This document shows positions 15,792-23,730 of a DNA stretch of 40,666 nucleotides, in pieces. The stretch is from assembly GCA_014879675.1 (NCBI GenBank), contig JACSRQ010000110.1, positions 1 to 40,666 of the forward strand. The letters run 5' to 3'. The notes under the pieces were generated by a model, which did no database searches, had not been told where the DNA came from, and saw nothing but the letters and a program-made list of their open reading frames with translations. This stretch comes from Ignavibacteria bacterium. Its GTDB lineage: Bacteria > Bacteroidota > Ignavibacteria > Tepidaquicellales > OLB5. Made by a program: the position numbers and the translations under genes. Numbering within the stretch: position 1 is the stretch's first letter; every line of letters begins with the position of its first letter.

Positions 15792-16916
15792 TTATTTGCC
15801 GGTTTTTGAGGGTTTTCTGACAACATCAAGGTTCTTCATTGTCTTTTCGGCATAGTCCAGTATATCCTGAATATCAGTCTGCGCATTCAGGTAGTCAAGG
15901 TATTCCCTTACACTATCTTCCGCGGTTCTGAGCGGTGACCAGCCCAGCGACTTAAGTTTGGAAATATCAGAACATGCGTTGCGTGTATCGCCGAAGCGGT
16001 ATTCTCCGGAAATGTTAGGCGCAATTCCCGATTTTCCTGATTCAGCTGCAACTATCTCAGCAAATCCCTTTACGCTGTATGCTTTACCGCCTCCAACATT
16101 AAAAGCCTGGTAATTGGCCCGCGGATCCTGCATCACAAGAATATTTGCATCAACAACATCATGAACATTAACAAAATCCCTCAACATCATGCCGTCTTCA
16201 TAAACAGTAGGCGCTTTATCGAAGTAATAACTTAGTGAAAATATCCTGCATGCGCCGCTGTACATGTTGTAAAATGATTGTCTTGAGCCCTGCACTATTG
16301 AGTAGCGCATCGCTACACTTGGTATATCGTATCTTTCCCCGAAGTTAAGCGCCATCAATTCCTGTGAATACTTCGATATTGCGTACTGGTTGGGCGGGCA
16401 GGCGTATGTTTCGGGTGTCCATATATATTCCATTTCATTTCCATCTTCATCGGTGAAGTTCCATTGGCTTTTTTCAAGCTGTTCGTTGGATCTTCTCTTG
16501 GGGTAAACAAATGTTCCGTCTTTTTTCCGGTAAATTCCCTCACCATTTACAAACTGTGAAGAAGCTACTACTATTTTTTTAATAGGAAGTTTTTTTGCTA
16601 CGGCTATTTCATAGATCAGCGCAGTGCTTACTGAGTTGACATGAAAAAAAGTGGAAAAATCAGGAAGGTAATCCTGGTATGCCGCGAGGTGGAAAACATA
16701 ATCAACGCCTTCGAGCGCTTTTTCAATAGTATCCCTATCCCTTACATCACCCAGTATAAACTCCACTTCATCGGGAATGTAAGAAGGTTTTCCCTTCATG
16801 TGAACAGGCTTTTGCAAATTGTCGAGGATTCGCACTTCGTAGCCAATTTTCAGAAGTCTATCTACTGTATGTGAACCAATAAAGCCGGCACCGCCGGTTA
16901 CTAAAACTCTTTCCAT
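15792..16916 (-). CDS. SDR-family nucleotide-sugar epimerase/dehydratase
   Basis: A 374-residue extended short-chain dehydrogenase/reductase acting on a nucleotide-activated sugar. The NAD-binding motif GGAGFIGS is at residues 8-15 and the catalytic pair is Y178 and K182 (YAISK), with the serine provided by VVASSQ. The N-terminal phrase LDNLQKPVHMKG and the insert rich in charged residues (YPKRRSNEQLEKSQW) resemble proteins annotated as dTDP-L-rhamnose 4-epimerase-like. Sitting between a heptose kinase and GmhA, it may instead modify an activated heptose; the substrate is an inference. It starts 19 bp after the kinase gene. Confidence 0.8.
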   Translation of the reverse strand: MERVLVTGGAGFIGSHTVDRLLKIGYEVRILDNLQKPVHMKGKPSYIPDEVEFILGDVRDRDTIEKALEGVDYVFHLAAYQDYLPDFSTFFHVNSVSTALIYEIAVAKKLPIKKIVVASSQFVNGEGIYRKKDGTFVYPKRRSNEQLEKSQWNFTDEDGNEMEYIWTPETYACPPNQYAISKYSQELMALNFGERYDIPSVAMRYSIVQGSRQSFYNMYSGACRIFSLSYYFDKAPTVYEDGMMLRDFVNVHDVVDANILVMQDPRANYQAFNVGGGKAYSVKGFAEIVAAESGKSGIAPNISGEYRFGDTRNACSDISKLKSLGWSPLRTAEDSVREYLDYLNAQTDIQDILDYAEKTMKNLDVVRKPSKTGK

Positions 16917-16935
16917 TTTGTGAATGTGGATTTAT

Positions 16936-17925
16936 TTATTTGATGTCGTACCTGGTTTGGTCGAATATGATCTTGCTGCCGTGTTTTTCGAGGAAAAATG
17001 GCAGCTCTCTGTATTTGCGCATCTTTTTTCTAAGGCCGTCCTGTTTATCACGTTCGCAGTAAACCAGGAGAAAGCCCCCGCCGCCTGCACCTGATATCTT
17101 CGCACCAAGTGCGCCGCCTTCCATTGCGAGCGAGTGCATCCTGTCAATTTCAGGGTTAGAAACATTGGAAGCAAGCTGTTTCTTCATTTCCCAATTGATC
17201 TTCAGATTCTCACCCACACGGTTGATATCGAGGCTGTTGAGCCCTTCGAGGGTATCAAAAGCAAGCTCTTTGATACGGTGATGAAATTCCAGCTTGCTCA
17301 ATACATTTTTGCTTTGCTCTTCAAGTATCGAAGCGGCTTTGCGCGTTGTATCCGTGAAAAAAAGCAAAAGGTTTGAGCCGAGTTTCCTTTTAGGTTCACT
17401 CTCAAGGTTCAGGTCATTTACTTCAACAGTTTCATCTTTGCAGAACTTAAATGTCTTCAATCCGCCGTAAGCTGCAATATACTGGTCTTGTTTTCCTATG
17501 GGCCTGTTTAACAGTTCAATTTCTATTTTACAGGCTTCCTGTGCAAGATGCTCGGCTGTAACAAGTTTACCAAGGTATTGATAAAATGAATGCAGCAATC
17601 CAACTGTAAGGCTGCTTGAAGAACCAAGCCCTGAGCCTTCTGAGGGTATATCTGCAAGCATTAGCACTTCAAAACCTTTCTTTAGGCCTGTAAGCTTTGC
17701 CGCTTCCCGAACCAGTTCATGCTGTATCTCATCAACCGATGTGACTATTTCCTTCTTGGAATAATCAACATAGATGAGCTCGTCAAATCTTTCCTTAATA
17801 ATTACATAAATATATTTATCAATAGCAGTGCTTACTACAAATCCTTCGTTTGGATTGTAATAGTTTGAAAGGTCGGTACCGCCGCCTGATAAACTAATTC
17901 TGAGTGGTGTTTGTGATATTATCAT
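16936..17925 (-). CDS. hddA: GHMP kinase, heptose-7-phosphate kinase-like
   Basis: A 329-residue GHMP-family sugar kinase. The start RISLSGGGTDL, the ATP-binding loop PSEGSGLGSSSS (residues 94-105), the NRPIGKQDQYIAAYGG segment and the C-terminal GAKISGAGGGGFLLVY are all typical of HddA. HddA phosphorylates D-glycero-alpha-D-manno-heptose 7-phosphate at C1 for GDP-heptose synthesis. Fucokinase-like relatives look similar, but gmhA two genes away favours heptose. The ATG overlaps the stop of the acyltransferase gene (TAATG), so translation is likely coupled. The next enzymes, GmhB and HddC, are not in the window. Confidence 0.8.
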   Translation of the reverse strand: MIISQTPLRISLSGGGTDLSNYYNPNEGFVVSTAIDKYIYVIIKERFDELIYVDYSKKEIVTSVDEIQHELVREAAKLTGLKKGFEVLMLADIPSEGSGLGSSSSLTVGLLHSFYQYLGKLVTAEHLAQEACKIEIELLNRPIGKQDQYIAAYGGLKTFKFCKDETVEVNDLNLESEPKRKLGSNLLLFFTDTTRKAASILEEQSKNVLSKLEFHHRIKELAFDTLEGLNSLDINRVGENLKINWEMKKQLASNVSNPEIDRMHSLAMEGGALGAKISGAGGGGFLLVYCERDKQDGLRKKMRKYRELPFFLEKHGSKIIFDQTRYDIK

Positions 17926-18512
17926 TATGCCTCAATAACCCGGTCTGTTTCTTTCGGATCAGTCGCTTTTAAAAGTTTATATTTGTTATTTTCTGAATCA
18001 ACTGCGCAATTGTTTGCATCGAATTGAAGCTTTTCGCCAGTTCTTGATACCCAATACCTGAATCTGGCTGGATTGCCGGTAACAAGCGCAAAATCCGGAA
18101 TACTTTTTGTCACCACAGCACCCGCGCCAACAAGGCAGTATCTGCCAAGCGTAATTCCGCACAGTATGGTTGCATTTGCTCCAACGCTAGCTCCTTTTTT
18201 CAGAAGTGTTTTCAGATAGTTGCCGCTGTGTCTTTTGCTGCGGGGAAACATATCATTTGTAAATGCCGCGTTGGGACCAAGAAAAACATCGTCTTCAATT
18301 TCCAGCCCGTCCCAGATAGATATTCCGTTCTTTATTGTAACCCTGCTGCCTATCTTAACTTCATTTTCAACAAATACATAATCGCAAAGATTACAATCTT
18401 CGCCAATTACAGCGCCCTTTAGAACATGCGCAAAAGCCCATATCCTTGTTTTTGCGCCTATGTTCTCTGACTCAACCAGAGCGTTAGGGTGAACAAAAAA
18501 ATCCTTTTCCAT
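17925..18512 (-). CDS. hexapeptide-repeat sugar N-acyltransferase
   Basis: A 195-residue left-handed beta-helix acyltransferase. Hexapeptide repeats run through most of it, for example VIGEDCNLCDYVFVENEV, VTIKNGISIWDGLEIEDDV and ASVGANATILCGITLG, followed by the usual GAGAVVTKSIPDFALVTGNPA. The sequence resembles WlbB/WbpD enzymes, which acetylate the 3-amino group of UDP-diamino-uronic acids using acetyl-CoA. The neighbours fit: the WlbA-like dehydrogenase is 5 bp upstream and a WlbC-like aminotransferase is two genes further. Acyl donor and sugar are inferred from this context. Its stop overlaps the next start by one base. Confidence 0.82.
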   Translation of the reverse strand: MEKDFFVHPNALVESENIGAKTRIWAFAHVLKGAVIGEDCNLCDYVFVENEVKIGSRVTIKNGISIWDGLEIEDDVFLGPNAAFTNDMFPRSKRHSGNYLKTLLKKGASVGANATILCGITLGRYCLVGAGAVVTKSIPDFALVTGNPARFRYWVSRTGEKLQFDANNCAVDSENNKYKLLKATDPKETDRVIEA

Positions 18513-18517
18513 ATAAT

Positions 18518-19582
18518 TTAATTCCTGTTAAAAGATTCGCTAGAAGTTTCGAGCAGTCTGACAACTTCAAGCCCAATCTTCCCGTCATTTACGGGCACCT
18601 TATCTTCAATTATAGAATTTATAAACTCCTGGCACTCCAGCCTGAGCGGTTCATGCTGTTCCAGCGGGATCATTGTGATCTCGCCGGCTTTGTATGATAG
18701 CGCACCGCTATCGCCATCTTTGCTTTTGATACGGTTATCAATACCAAGTCCGTATAGCTTAAGCTTGCCATCAAGAGCCAGCATTTCATCGTAAACCAAG
18801 GTACCTTCTGTACCGAATACCTGCATCAGCCGGACTTTGTTGGATGAAAGCCATCCGAGATGTATGTGAGAGGTTATCCCGCTCTTAAAGCTGAGATCGA
18901 TGTGCGCGTTGTTTGTAAGTTTGTTCTTGTTCTTAGAGCCCGTGCCATTAAACGCGCCAAAAGGATACTCATTCCTGTTGGATTGTATCTTCCAGGGAGT
19001 ATCACCAAGCAGGTAAAGTACGATCGAAAAATCATGCGGCCCGAGATCCCAGATAACATCAACTTCTGTTTCGGGAGGCCCGAGGTTTATCCTTGTTGAA
19101 GTTATGTGCAGAACTTTGCCGATAACTTTTTTGCGTATCAGCTCTTTGATCTTCCTTACAGCAGGAGCAAACTGGAAAACATGACCCACGGCAAGTTTTT
19201 TGCCAAGCTTTTCTGCGGTTGAAACCATAAACTCAGCTTCTTCGGTGCTGTAGGCCATAGGCTTTTCAACAAACACATGTTTGCCTAAAAACATTGCCTC
19301 TTCTGCAAGCTCCCTGTGAGTTGTAACCGGTGTTGCAATTACAACGGCGTTAATTGATTTATCTTTCAGTATCTCACGGTAGTCACGGGTAGTTTCAACT
19401 GTTGGAAACTCTTTCCTGATGAACTCCAGCCTGCCGGCTTTAAGATCGCTTACTTTTTTAACCCTGCAATTGGGAAGGCTGAGAAAATTCCTGACGAGTT
19501 TTGGTCCCCAGTAGCCGCAGCCTATTACCCCGATATTGATTATTTTTCCCTGGTTCTTGATTTTATATTCCTCCCTTACCAA
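18518..19582 (-). CDS. Gfo/Idh/MocA sugar dehydrogenase (WlbA-like)
   Basis: A protein of up to 354 residues with an NAD-binding Rossmann fold (GVIGCGYWG, residues 18-26), the family motif VEKPMA and the conserved aspartate/histidine of DLGPHDFSI. WlbA-type members oxidise the C3 hydroxyl of UDP-GlcNAcA, preparing it for transamination; the flanking aminotransferase and acyltransferase support that role. The start is unclear. TTG at 19582 lies inside the end of the upstream gene (20-bp overlap) without a ribosome-binding site. A perfect AGGGAGG (19576-19570) sits 8 nt before an in-frame ATC at 19561-19559, which would give an N terminus close to the usual one. Confidence 0.85.
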   Translation of the reverse strand: MVREEYKIKNQGKIINIGVIGCGYWGPKLVRNFLSLPNCRVKKVSDLKAGRLEFIRKEFPTVETTRDYREILKDKSINAVVIATPVTTHRELAEEAMFLGKHVFVEKPMAYSTEEAEFMVSTAEKLGKKLAVGHVFQFAPAVRKIKELIRKKVIGKVLHITSTRINLGPPETEVDVIWDLGPHDFSIVLYLLGDTPWKIQSNRNEYPFGAFNGTGSKNKNKLTNNAHIDLSFKSGITSHIHLGWLSSNKVRLMQVFGTEGTLVYDEMLALDGKLKLYGLGIDNRIKSKDGDSGALSYKAGEITMIPLEQHEPLRLECQEFINSIIEDKVPVNDGKIGLEVVRLLETSSESFNRN

Positions 19583-21023
19583 ACAGCATTACGGGAATAG
19601 TTTTAAAAAGAATTTTCAGATCCAGCCATAAAGACTGGTTATCTGCGTAATAAAGATCAAGCAGCACTGAATCGCTGAATGTTACATCTTCCCGGTTCCT
19701 GGCTATGATCTGAGCAAGCCCTGTAATTCCCGGGATGACTTTGTATTTCAGTTTATGCCACTCTTTAAAATGTTCATACTCATATGGCAGGCACGGTCTT
19801 GGTCCAACCAGGCTCATGTTGCCTTTAAAAACATTGAACAGCTGAGGCAGTTCATCTATGCTGAACTTCCTGAGGAATCTGCCAATTGGTGTTATCCGCG
19901 GATCGTTTTCCAGCTTTTTGTAACCCTTGTTTGAAGTGATCAGCATTTCCAAATGCGCTTCATGCACTTTTGCATCATTATTGGCAAACATTGTGCGGAA
20001 CTTATACCACTTGAATTTCCTGCCGTTCTTTCCGATCACATCTGTTTCATAAAAAACCGGACCGCTGGAACTAAGTTTTATCGCAAGCGATATCATAAGC
20101 CATAGAGGGAACAGGAGCAATATCATTACACCCGATACTGTAATATCAAAAATCCGTTTGAACCTCTCGGAGTATAGCGGCGAGACCCTTGGAGATACTG
20201 AGATAACTTTAAGGTCATGGTATTCGCCTTCATCAAGTTTCGCGCTGATAATATCAAAATGGTTTGATACCAGGTTTACCTGGCAATTGGTGAGCTTGCA
20301 TTTTTGAATAAGGTCGAGCAGTTTTTTATTCTCTATGTTCTGAATTGTAATGAATATCTCGTCAATTTCCTGCTCTTCAACAATTTCTGCAATTTTAGAA
20401 GCTGTACCCAGAACCGGAACCCTGTTAACTGTTTTGTCTTTTTTGTTAAGGTCATCATCAATAAAGCCAACAAGCTCAATGTGATAGTGCGGTTTAACTG
20501 TCAGAATTTCAGCGAAGAATATTCCAAGGTTTCCCGCGCCAACGGCAATTGCCCTTCTTGTAAGAAATTCTTTAATATTGCCGCCAACAAAGTTAGCCCT
20601 CAGGACTCTTCTCAGTACCAATACCCTGCTTACGAACAACAGGGTAAATGCTACTGCAAAATATATGATTACCTGTGTACGCGAATCATGCAGCGCTTCC
20701 TGGGTTTTGACAATAAATATGGCAAGGATCACAATTATGCTGTTTATGAGCAGCCCTTTTAAGATAAGCAGCGTCTGTTCTCCTACACGAAGAAAATATT
20801 TATGCTTGTACAACTGGTAATACCTGAAGATAGGTATTATCAATATTGCCCCGGCGAGGAATATCACCAGCTTTTCGATAAATGAGATCTCTGTAATATA
20901 CACATCAAGCCCGGGCGCAGTAAAATACAGCGCTATTATAAAAGCCGCAGAAGTGCACATAATATCACTTACTGAAAGGATCAGCTTTTTTGCTCCCCAC
21001 TTTTTTATAAAATCGTCCAGCAT
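19563..21023 (-). CDS. polyprenyl-phosphate sugar-1-phosphate transferase (initiating glycosyltransferase)
   Basis: A 486-residue membrane enzyme that starts a polysaccharide repeat unit by moving a sugar-1-phosphate from a nucleotide sugar to undecaprenyl phosphate. Four to five hydrophobic segments fill about residues 15-140, then a cytoplasmic Rossmann-like region (AIAVGAGNLGIFF, VELVGFIDDDLN) as in WbaP/WcaJ. The catalytic domain starts at KRIFDITVSGVMILLLFPLW, with KWYKFRTM, DELPQLFNVFKGNMSLVGPRP and PGITGLAQ all present. Its ATG directly follows the TAA of the aminotransferase gene with no gap. No other glycosyltransferase, flippase or polymerase is in the window. Confidence 0.9.
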   Translation of the reverse strand: MLDDFIKKWGAKKLILSVSDIMCTSAAFIIALYFTAPGLDVYITEISFIEKLVIFLAGAILIIPIFRYYQLYKHKYFLRVGEQTLLILKGLLINSIIVILAIFIVKTQEALHDSRTQVIIYFAVAFTLLFVSRVLVLRRVLRANFVGGNIKEFLTRRAIAVGAGNLGIFFAEILTVKPHYHIELVGFIDDDLNKKDKTVNRVPVLGTASKIAEIVEEQEIDEIFITIQNIENKKLLDLIQKCKLTNCQVNLVSNHFDIISAKLDEGEYHDLKVISVSPRVSPLYSERFKRIFDITVSGVMILLLFPLWLMISLAIKLSSSGPVFYETDVIGKNGRKFKWYKFRTMFANNDAKVHEAHLEMLITSNKGYKKLENDPRITPIGRFLRKFSIDELPQLFNVFKGNMSLVGPRPCLPYEYEHFKEWHKLKYKVIPGITGLAQIIARNREDVTFSDSVLLDLYYADNQSLWLDLKILFKTIPVMLFGKGGI

Positions 21024-22133
21024 TTAGCTATAGAATTTTTTTATAGTATTACATACATAATGAATCATTTCTTCGGTCATTTCAGGGTACATCGGGATCG
21101 AGAGGATTTCTTTGGCATATTTTGCCGCAACAGGGAAATCTTCCGGCTTATAATTCAAGTGCGCATAAGCCTGCTGCATATGCAGCGGGAGCGGGTAATG
21201 AAGCCCTGTTTGCACACCGTTCTTGTTCAGGTATTCAGAGAGCTTTTCGCGATCGTTAACCCTGATAATATATAGATGATAAACCGGGTCCACATTTTCA
21301 GGATGGTATGGTGTAACAACCTGGTTCAGTCCCATATCCGCAAAAGTTTTTGAATAAAGTTTTGCATTTTTTCTGCGCATATCAGTCCATTTTTCGATGT
21401 ACTTAAGTTTCACATTCAGCACACCGGCCTGTATCTCTTCCATTCTGTAGTTGTGACCGACCATTTCGTGAACATATTTTTCAATTGAACCGTGCTGGCG
21501 GTATTTCAGCATATAATCATTAAGTTTTTCGTCATTAGTTGTAACCGCACCGCCTTCGCCGTATGCACCCAGATTTTTTCCCGGGTAAAAGCTGAAAGTA
21601 CCGATAACTCCCAATCCGCCGATCTTTTTTCCTTTATAGGTTGCAAGGTGTGCCTGTGAACAATCTTCCACTACGTGAAGCTTATGTTTTGCTGCTATAT
21701 CGAGTATAGTATCCATTTCAGCAGGCTGCCCGTAAAGATGCACCGGTAAAATGGCTTTCGTTCGGGGAGTAATTGCAGCTTCTATTTTGTTAACATCAAT
21801 ATTGTAAGTTCTTTCGTCGTTATCTACAAATACAGGTGTTGCGTAACAAAGTGAAACGCCTTCTGCAGTTGCAATATAAGTGTTTGCAGGAACGATAACT
21901 TCATCGCCCTGTTTTATACCCAAAGCGTGTAATGCTACATGCAAAGCGTCTGTTCCCGTACTGAGGCCAACAGAGTGTTTTACATCATGAATTTTGGCGA
22001 AGCCTTCTTCGAATTTTTTTGCTTTCTTTCCGCATATATATGCGGTGCTATCCAATACTTCGTTTATTTCACTGAGAATTTCTTCTTTTATGCCCTGGTA
22101 TTGGGTTTTGAGATCTACAAACGGAACATTCAT
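21024..22133 (-). CDS. DegT/DnrJ/EryC1 PLP-dependent sugar aminotransferase
   Basis: A 369-residue sugar aminotransferase. The start MNVPFVDLKTQYQGIK at 22133 is the family's standard N terminus, so an upstream in-frame start at 22175 is rejected. The PLP-binding lysine is K186 in FYPGKNLGAYGEGG; GTDALHVAL, PANTYIATAE, VVEDCSQAH and the late HNYRMEEIQA are family motifs. Members of this group include WlbC/WbpE, which aminate the 3-keto sugar made by WlbA; the dehydrogenase two genes downstream supports that reading. It is the first gene of the minus-strand polysaccharide run. Confidence 0.9.
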   Translation of the reverse strand: MNVPFVDLKTQYQGIKEEILSEINEVLDSTAYICGKKAKKFEEGFAKIHDVKHSVGLSTGTDALHVALHALGIKQGDEVIVPANTYIATAEGVSLCYATPVFVDNDERTYNIDVNKIEAAITPRTKAILPVHLYGQPAEMDTILDIAAKHKLHVVEDCSQAHLATYKGKKIGGLGVIGTFSFYPGKNLGAYGEGGAVTTNDEKLNDYMLKYRQHGSIEKYVHEMVGHNYRMEEIQAGVLNVKLKYIEKWTDMRRKNAKLYSKTFADMGLNQVVTPYHPENVDPVYHLYIIRVNDREKLSEYLNKNGVQTGLHYPLPLHMQQAYAHLNYKPEDFPVAAKYAKEILSIPMYPEMTEEMIHYVCNTIKKFYS

Positions 22134-22166
22134 TAAAATACTTAACTTTCTATTTAATTTGGATTC

Positions 22167-22195
22167 AGTATCCACAATTTATGAAAAATAGACAA
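22167..22195 (-). promoter_or_regulatory. possible promoter of the polysaccharide run
   Basis: On the minus strand, TTGTCT (22195-22190), 17-bp spacer, GATACT (22172-22167), leaving a leader of about 25 nt to the aminotransferase ATG. The -10 box matches the consensus at four of six positions. Confidence 0.35.
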
Positions 22196-22263
22196 AAAAT
22201 AGCACTTTAGAAACCCAAATTGGATAATCGTTTTACGGTATAAATTGAACTTACATACCGATT

Positions 22264-23106
22264 TTAACTACTTTTAGCCGAAATTCTTTTGTTTTGGATT
22301 ATGGATATCAACACGGAAAGTGCAAGCACCGAAAGGATCACTATTAATGATATGAAAACTGGTATGTGGTAGCCGGGGAAGGCCATTGGAATAAGCATCT
22401 TGATACCTACATAAAACAGGATTATACCTACACCCTTTTTCACAAATTCAAATTTATCGGCAATTGCCGCAAGCAGGAAGTACATCGACCTTAAGCCCAA
22501 CACTGCGAGAATATTTGACGAAAACACAATGAATGGATCTGTCGTGATAGCGAATATCGCGGGTATTGAATCAATTGCAAAAACCACGTCTGTAGATTCT
22601 ATAACCAGCAGGCAAACAAACAACGGAGTGGCGTAGTTTACACCATCCCGTTTTATAAAGAAATGGTCACCCTGGTATTCCGTAGTGACTTTGTAAAATC
22701 TTTTGAAGAGCCGGAGAACTTTATTCTGTTCGGGATGGATCTCTTTTTCTTTACCAAATGCCATATTATAACCGGAGTAGATCAGAATCGCACCAAAGAT
22801 GAATAAGATAAAGCCAAAATTTGAGATTAGCGCAGAGCCCAGAAGAATGAAAATACCTCTGAGGATTATCACCCCAACAATACCCCAGTTCAGCACCCGC
22901 CGTTGATGGTGGGGGGCTATTTTGAAGTATTTGAATAATATCAGGAATACAAACAGGTTATCAACACTCAGCGATTCTTCAATTATATAACCGGTAAGGA
23001 ATTCAATTGCTTTTTGCTGACCTAAAAAATAATATACACCTGCATTAAAGGCTAATGCAATACTTATCCAGAATATTACCCACTTCAGAGCTTTTTTGGG
23101 ATGCAT
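22264..23106 (-). CDS. TerC/Alx-family membrane protein lacking the first helix
   Basis: A 280-residue polytopic membrane protein of the TerC family, linked in other bacteria to manganese export (Alx, MeeY) and tellurite resistance. Hallmarks are present: EESLSVDNLFVFLILFKYF, LRGIFILLG, VIESTDVVFAIDSIPAIFAIT and LGLRSMYFLL. Compared with E. coli Alx the sequence begins just before the second transmembrane helix (ALKWVIFWISIALAFN), so the first helix is absent. An in-frame stop at 23118-23116 and the lipoprotein gene ending at 23124 leave no room for it. Either this is a shortened natural form or the gene lost its 5' end. The lipoprotein gene lies 17 bp upstream, so both are probably one transcript. 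Confidence 0.85.
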   Translation of the reverse strand: MHPKKALKWVIFWISIALAFNAGVYYFLGQQKAIEFLTGYIIEESLSVDNLFVFLILFKYFKIAPHHQRRVLNWGIVGVIILRGIFILLGSALISNFGFILFIFGAILIYSGYNMAFGKEKEIHPEQNKVLRLFKRFYKVTTEYQGDHFFIKRDGVNYATPLFVCLLVIESTDVVFAIDSIPAIFAITTDPFIVFSSNILAVLGLRSMYFLLAAIADKFEFVKKGVGIILFYVGIKMLIPMAFPGYHIPVFISLIVILSVLALSVLISIIQNKRISAKSS

Positions 23107-23123
23107 TGAGTTCTCTTAGGCGG

Positions 23124-23639
23124 TTATGGAATGTTTTCGAAAGGTGTTGTGAACTCAAAAGAGTCTTTCTCTTTGTTGTATTTCAGCACTGCATCATCTG
23201 ATGTTGCTTTGCCTGTTTCGTTTGCCATTACAATATTTATTTCAAGGGGTTTTTTGGTTGTATCAAATCTGATTATGTAACCATCTTTAGCGTTTATCTG
23301 GTTTACCAGCAGGTCACCGGAGGCGCCCGTTAGCTTCTCTTCCATTTTTAAAATAGGCTTCCATTCGTTTCCTTCTTTCCTGATCAGGCTGCCTTTTTTG
23401 ATCCAGTAGCTGTTATCTGTCTGTTTTAGAACAATAGCCGCAATTGCACATTGTTTTCCGCTTCCAAGCAGATCACCTTTTGCGATCACTTTTACATCTT
23501 CACCATACAGGGTCAGCGCAAACTGCTTCTCTTCATCAGTTACTCCTGAAAGATTAGACTGAGTTTGTTTTGTATCTTTCCCGCAGGAATAAAGCATAAA
23601 AATAGCTGAAAATAATGCAATTATGCGAAAAAATCTCAT
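23124..23639 (-). CDS. small lipoprotein of unknown function
   Basis: A 171-residue lipoprotein: MRFFRIIALFSAIFMLYSCGK has a hydrophobic signal and a lipobox ending in cysteine. The rest is a compact domain of alternating strands (VKVIAKGDLLGSGKQCAIAAIV, SYWIKKGSLIRKEGNEWKPI), giving the look of a periplasmic beta-rich fold; I do not recognise a named family. The ATG at 23639 is preferred to TTG at 23642. It has a good promoter upstream and precedes the TerC-like gene by 17 bp, suggesting a functional link not known to me. Confidence 0.75.
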   Translation of the reverse strand: MRFFRIIALFSAIFMLYSCGKDTKQTQSNLSGVTDEEKQFALTLYGEDVKVIAKGDLLGSGKQCAIAAIVLKQTDNSYWIKKGSLIRKEGNEWKPILKMEEKLTGASGDLLVNQINAKDGYIIRFDTTKKPLEINIVMANETGKATSDDAVLKYNKEKDSFEFTTPFENIP

Positions 23640-23669
23640 CAATTGTGTTTTTAGATTTACGAATACGCA

Positions 23670-23698
23670 AATATAACCCTATTAAATCTAAGGGTAAA
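23670..23698 (-). promoter_or_regulatory. promoter of the lipoprotein/TerC pair
   Basis: On the minus strand, TTTACC (23698-23693), 17-bp spacer, TATATT (23675-23670), about 31 bp before the lipoprotein ATG. Confidence 0.5.
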
Positions 23699-23730
23699 GT
23701 AGAATAGTAGTCTTATAATTTGGTGCAGAT

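Noticed and set aside
20304-20762. Antisense frame of 152 codons in the sugar transferase gene
   Set aside because: The opposite strand encodes an unmistakable conserved enzyme; this is a mirror of its codon use.
23107-23123. Frameshift restoring the missing TerC helix
   Set aside because: An in-frame stop at 23118-23116 and the adjacent lipoprotein gene leave no sequence that could encode the helix.
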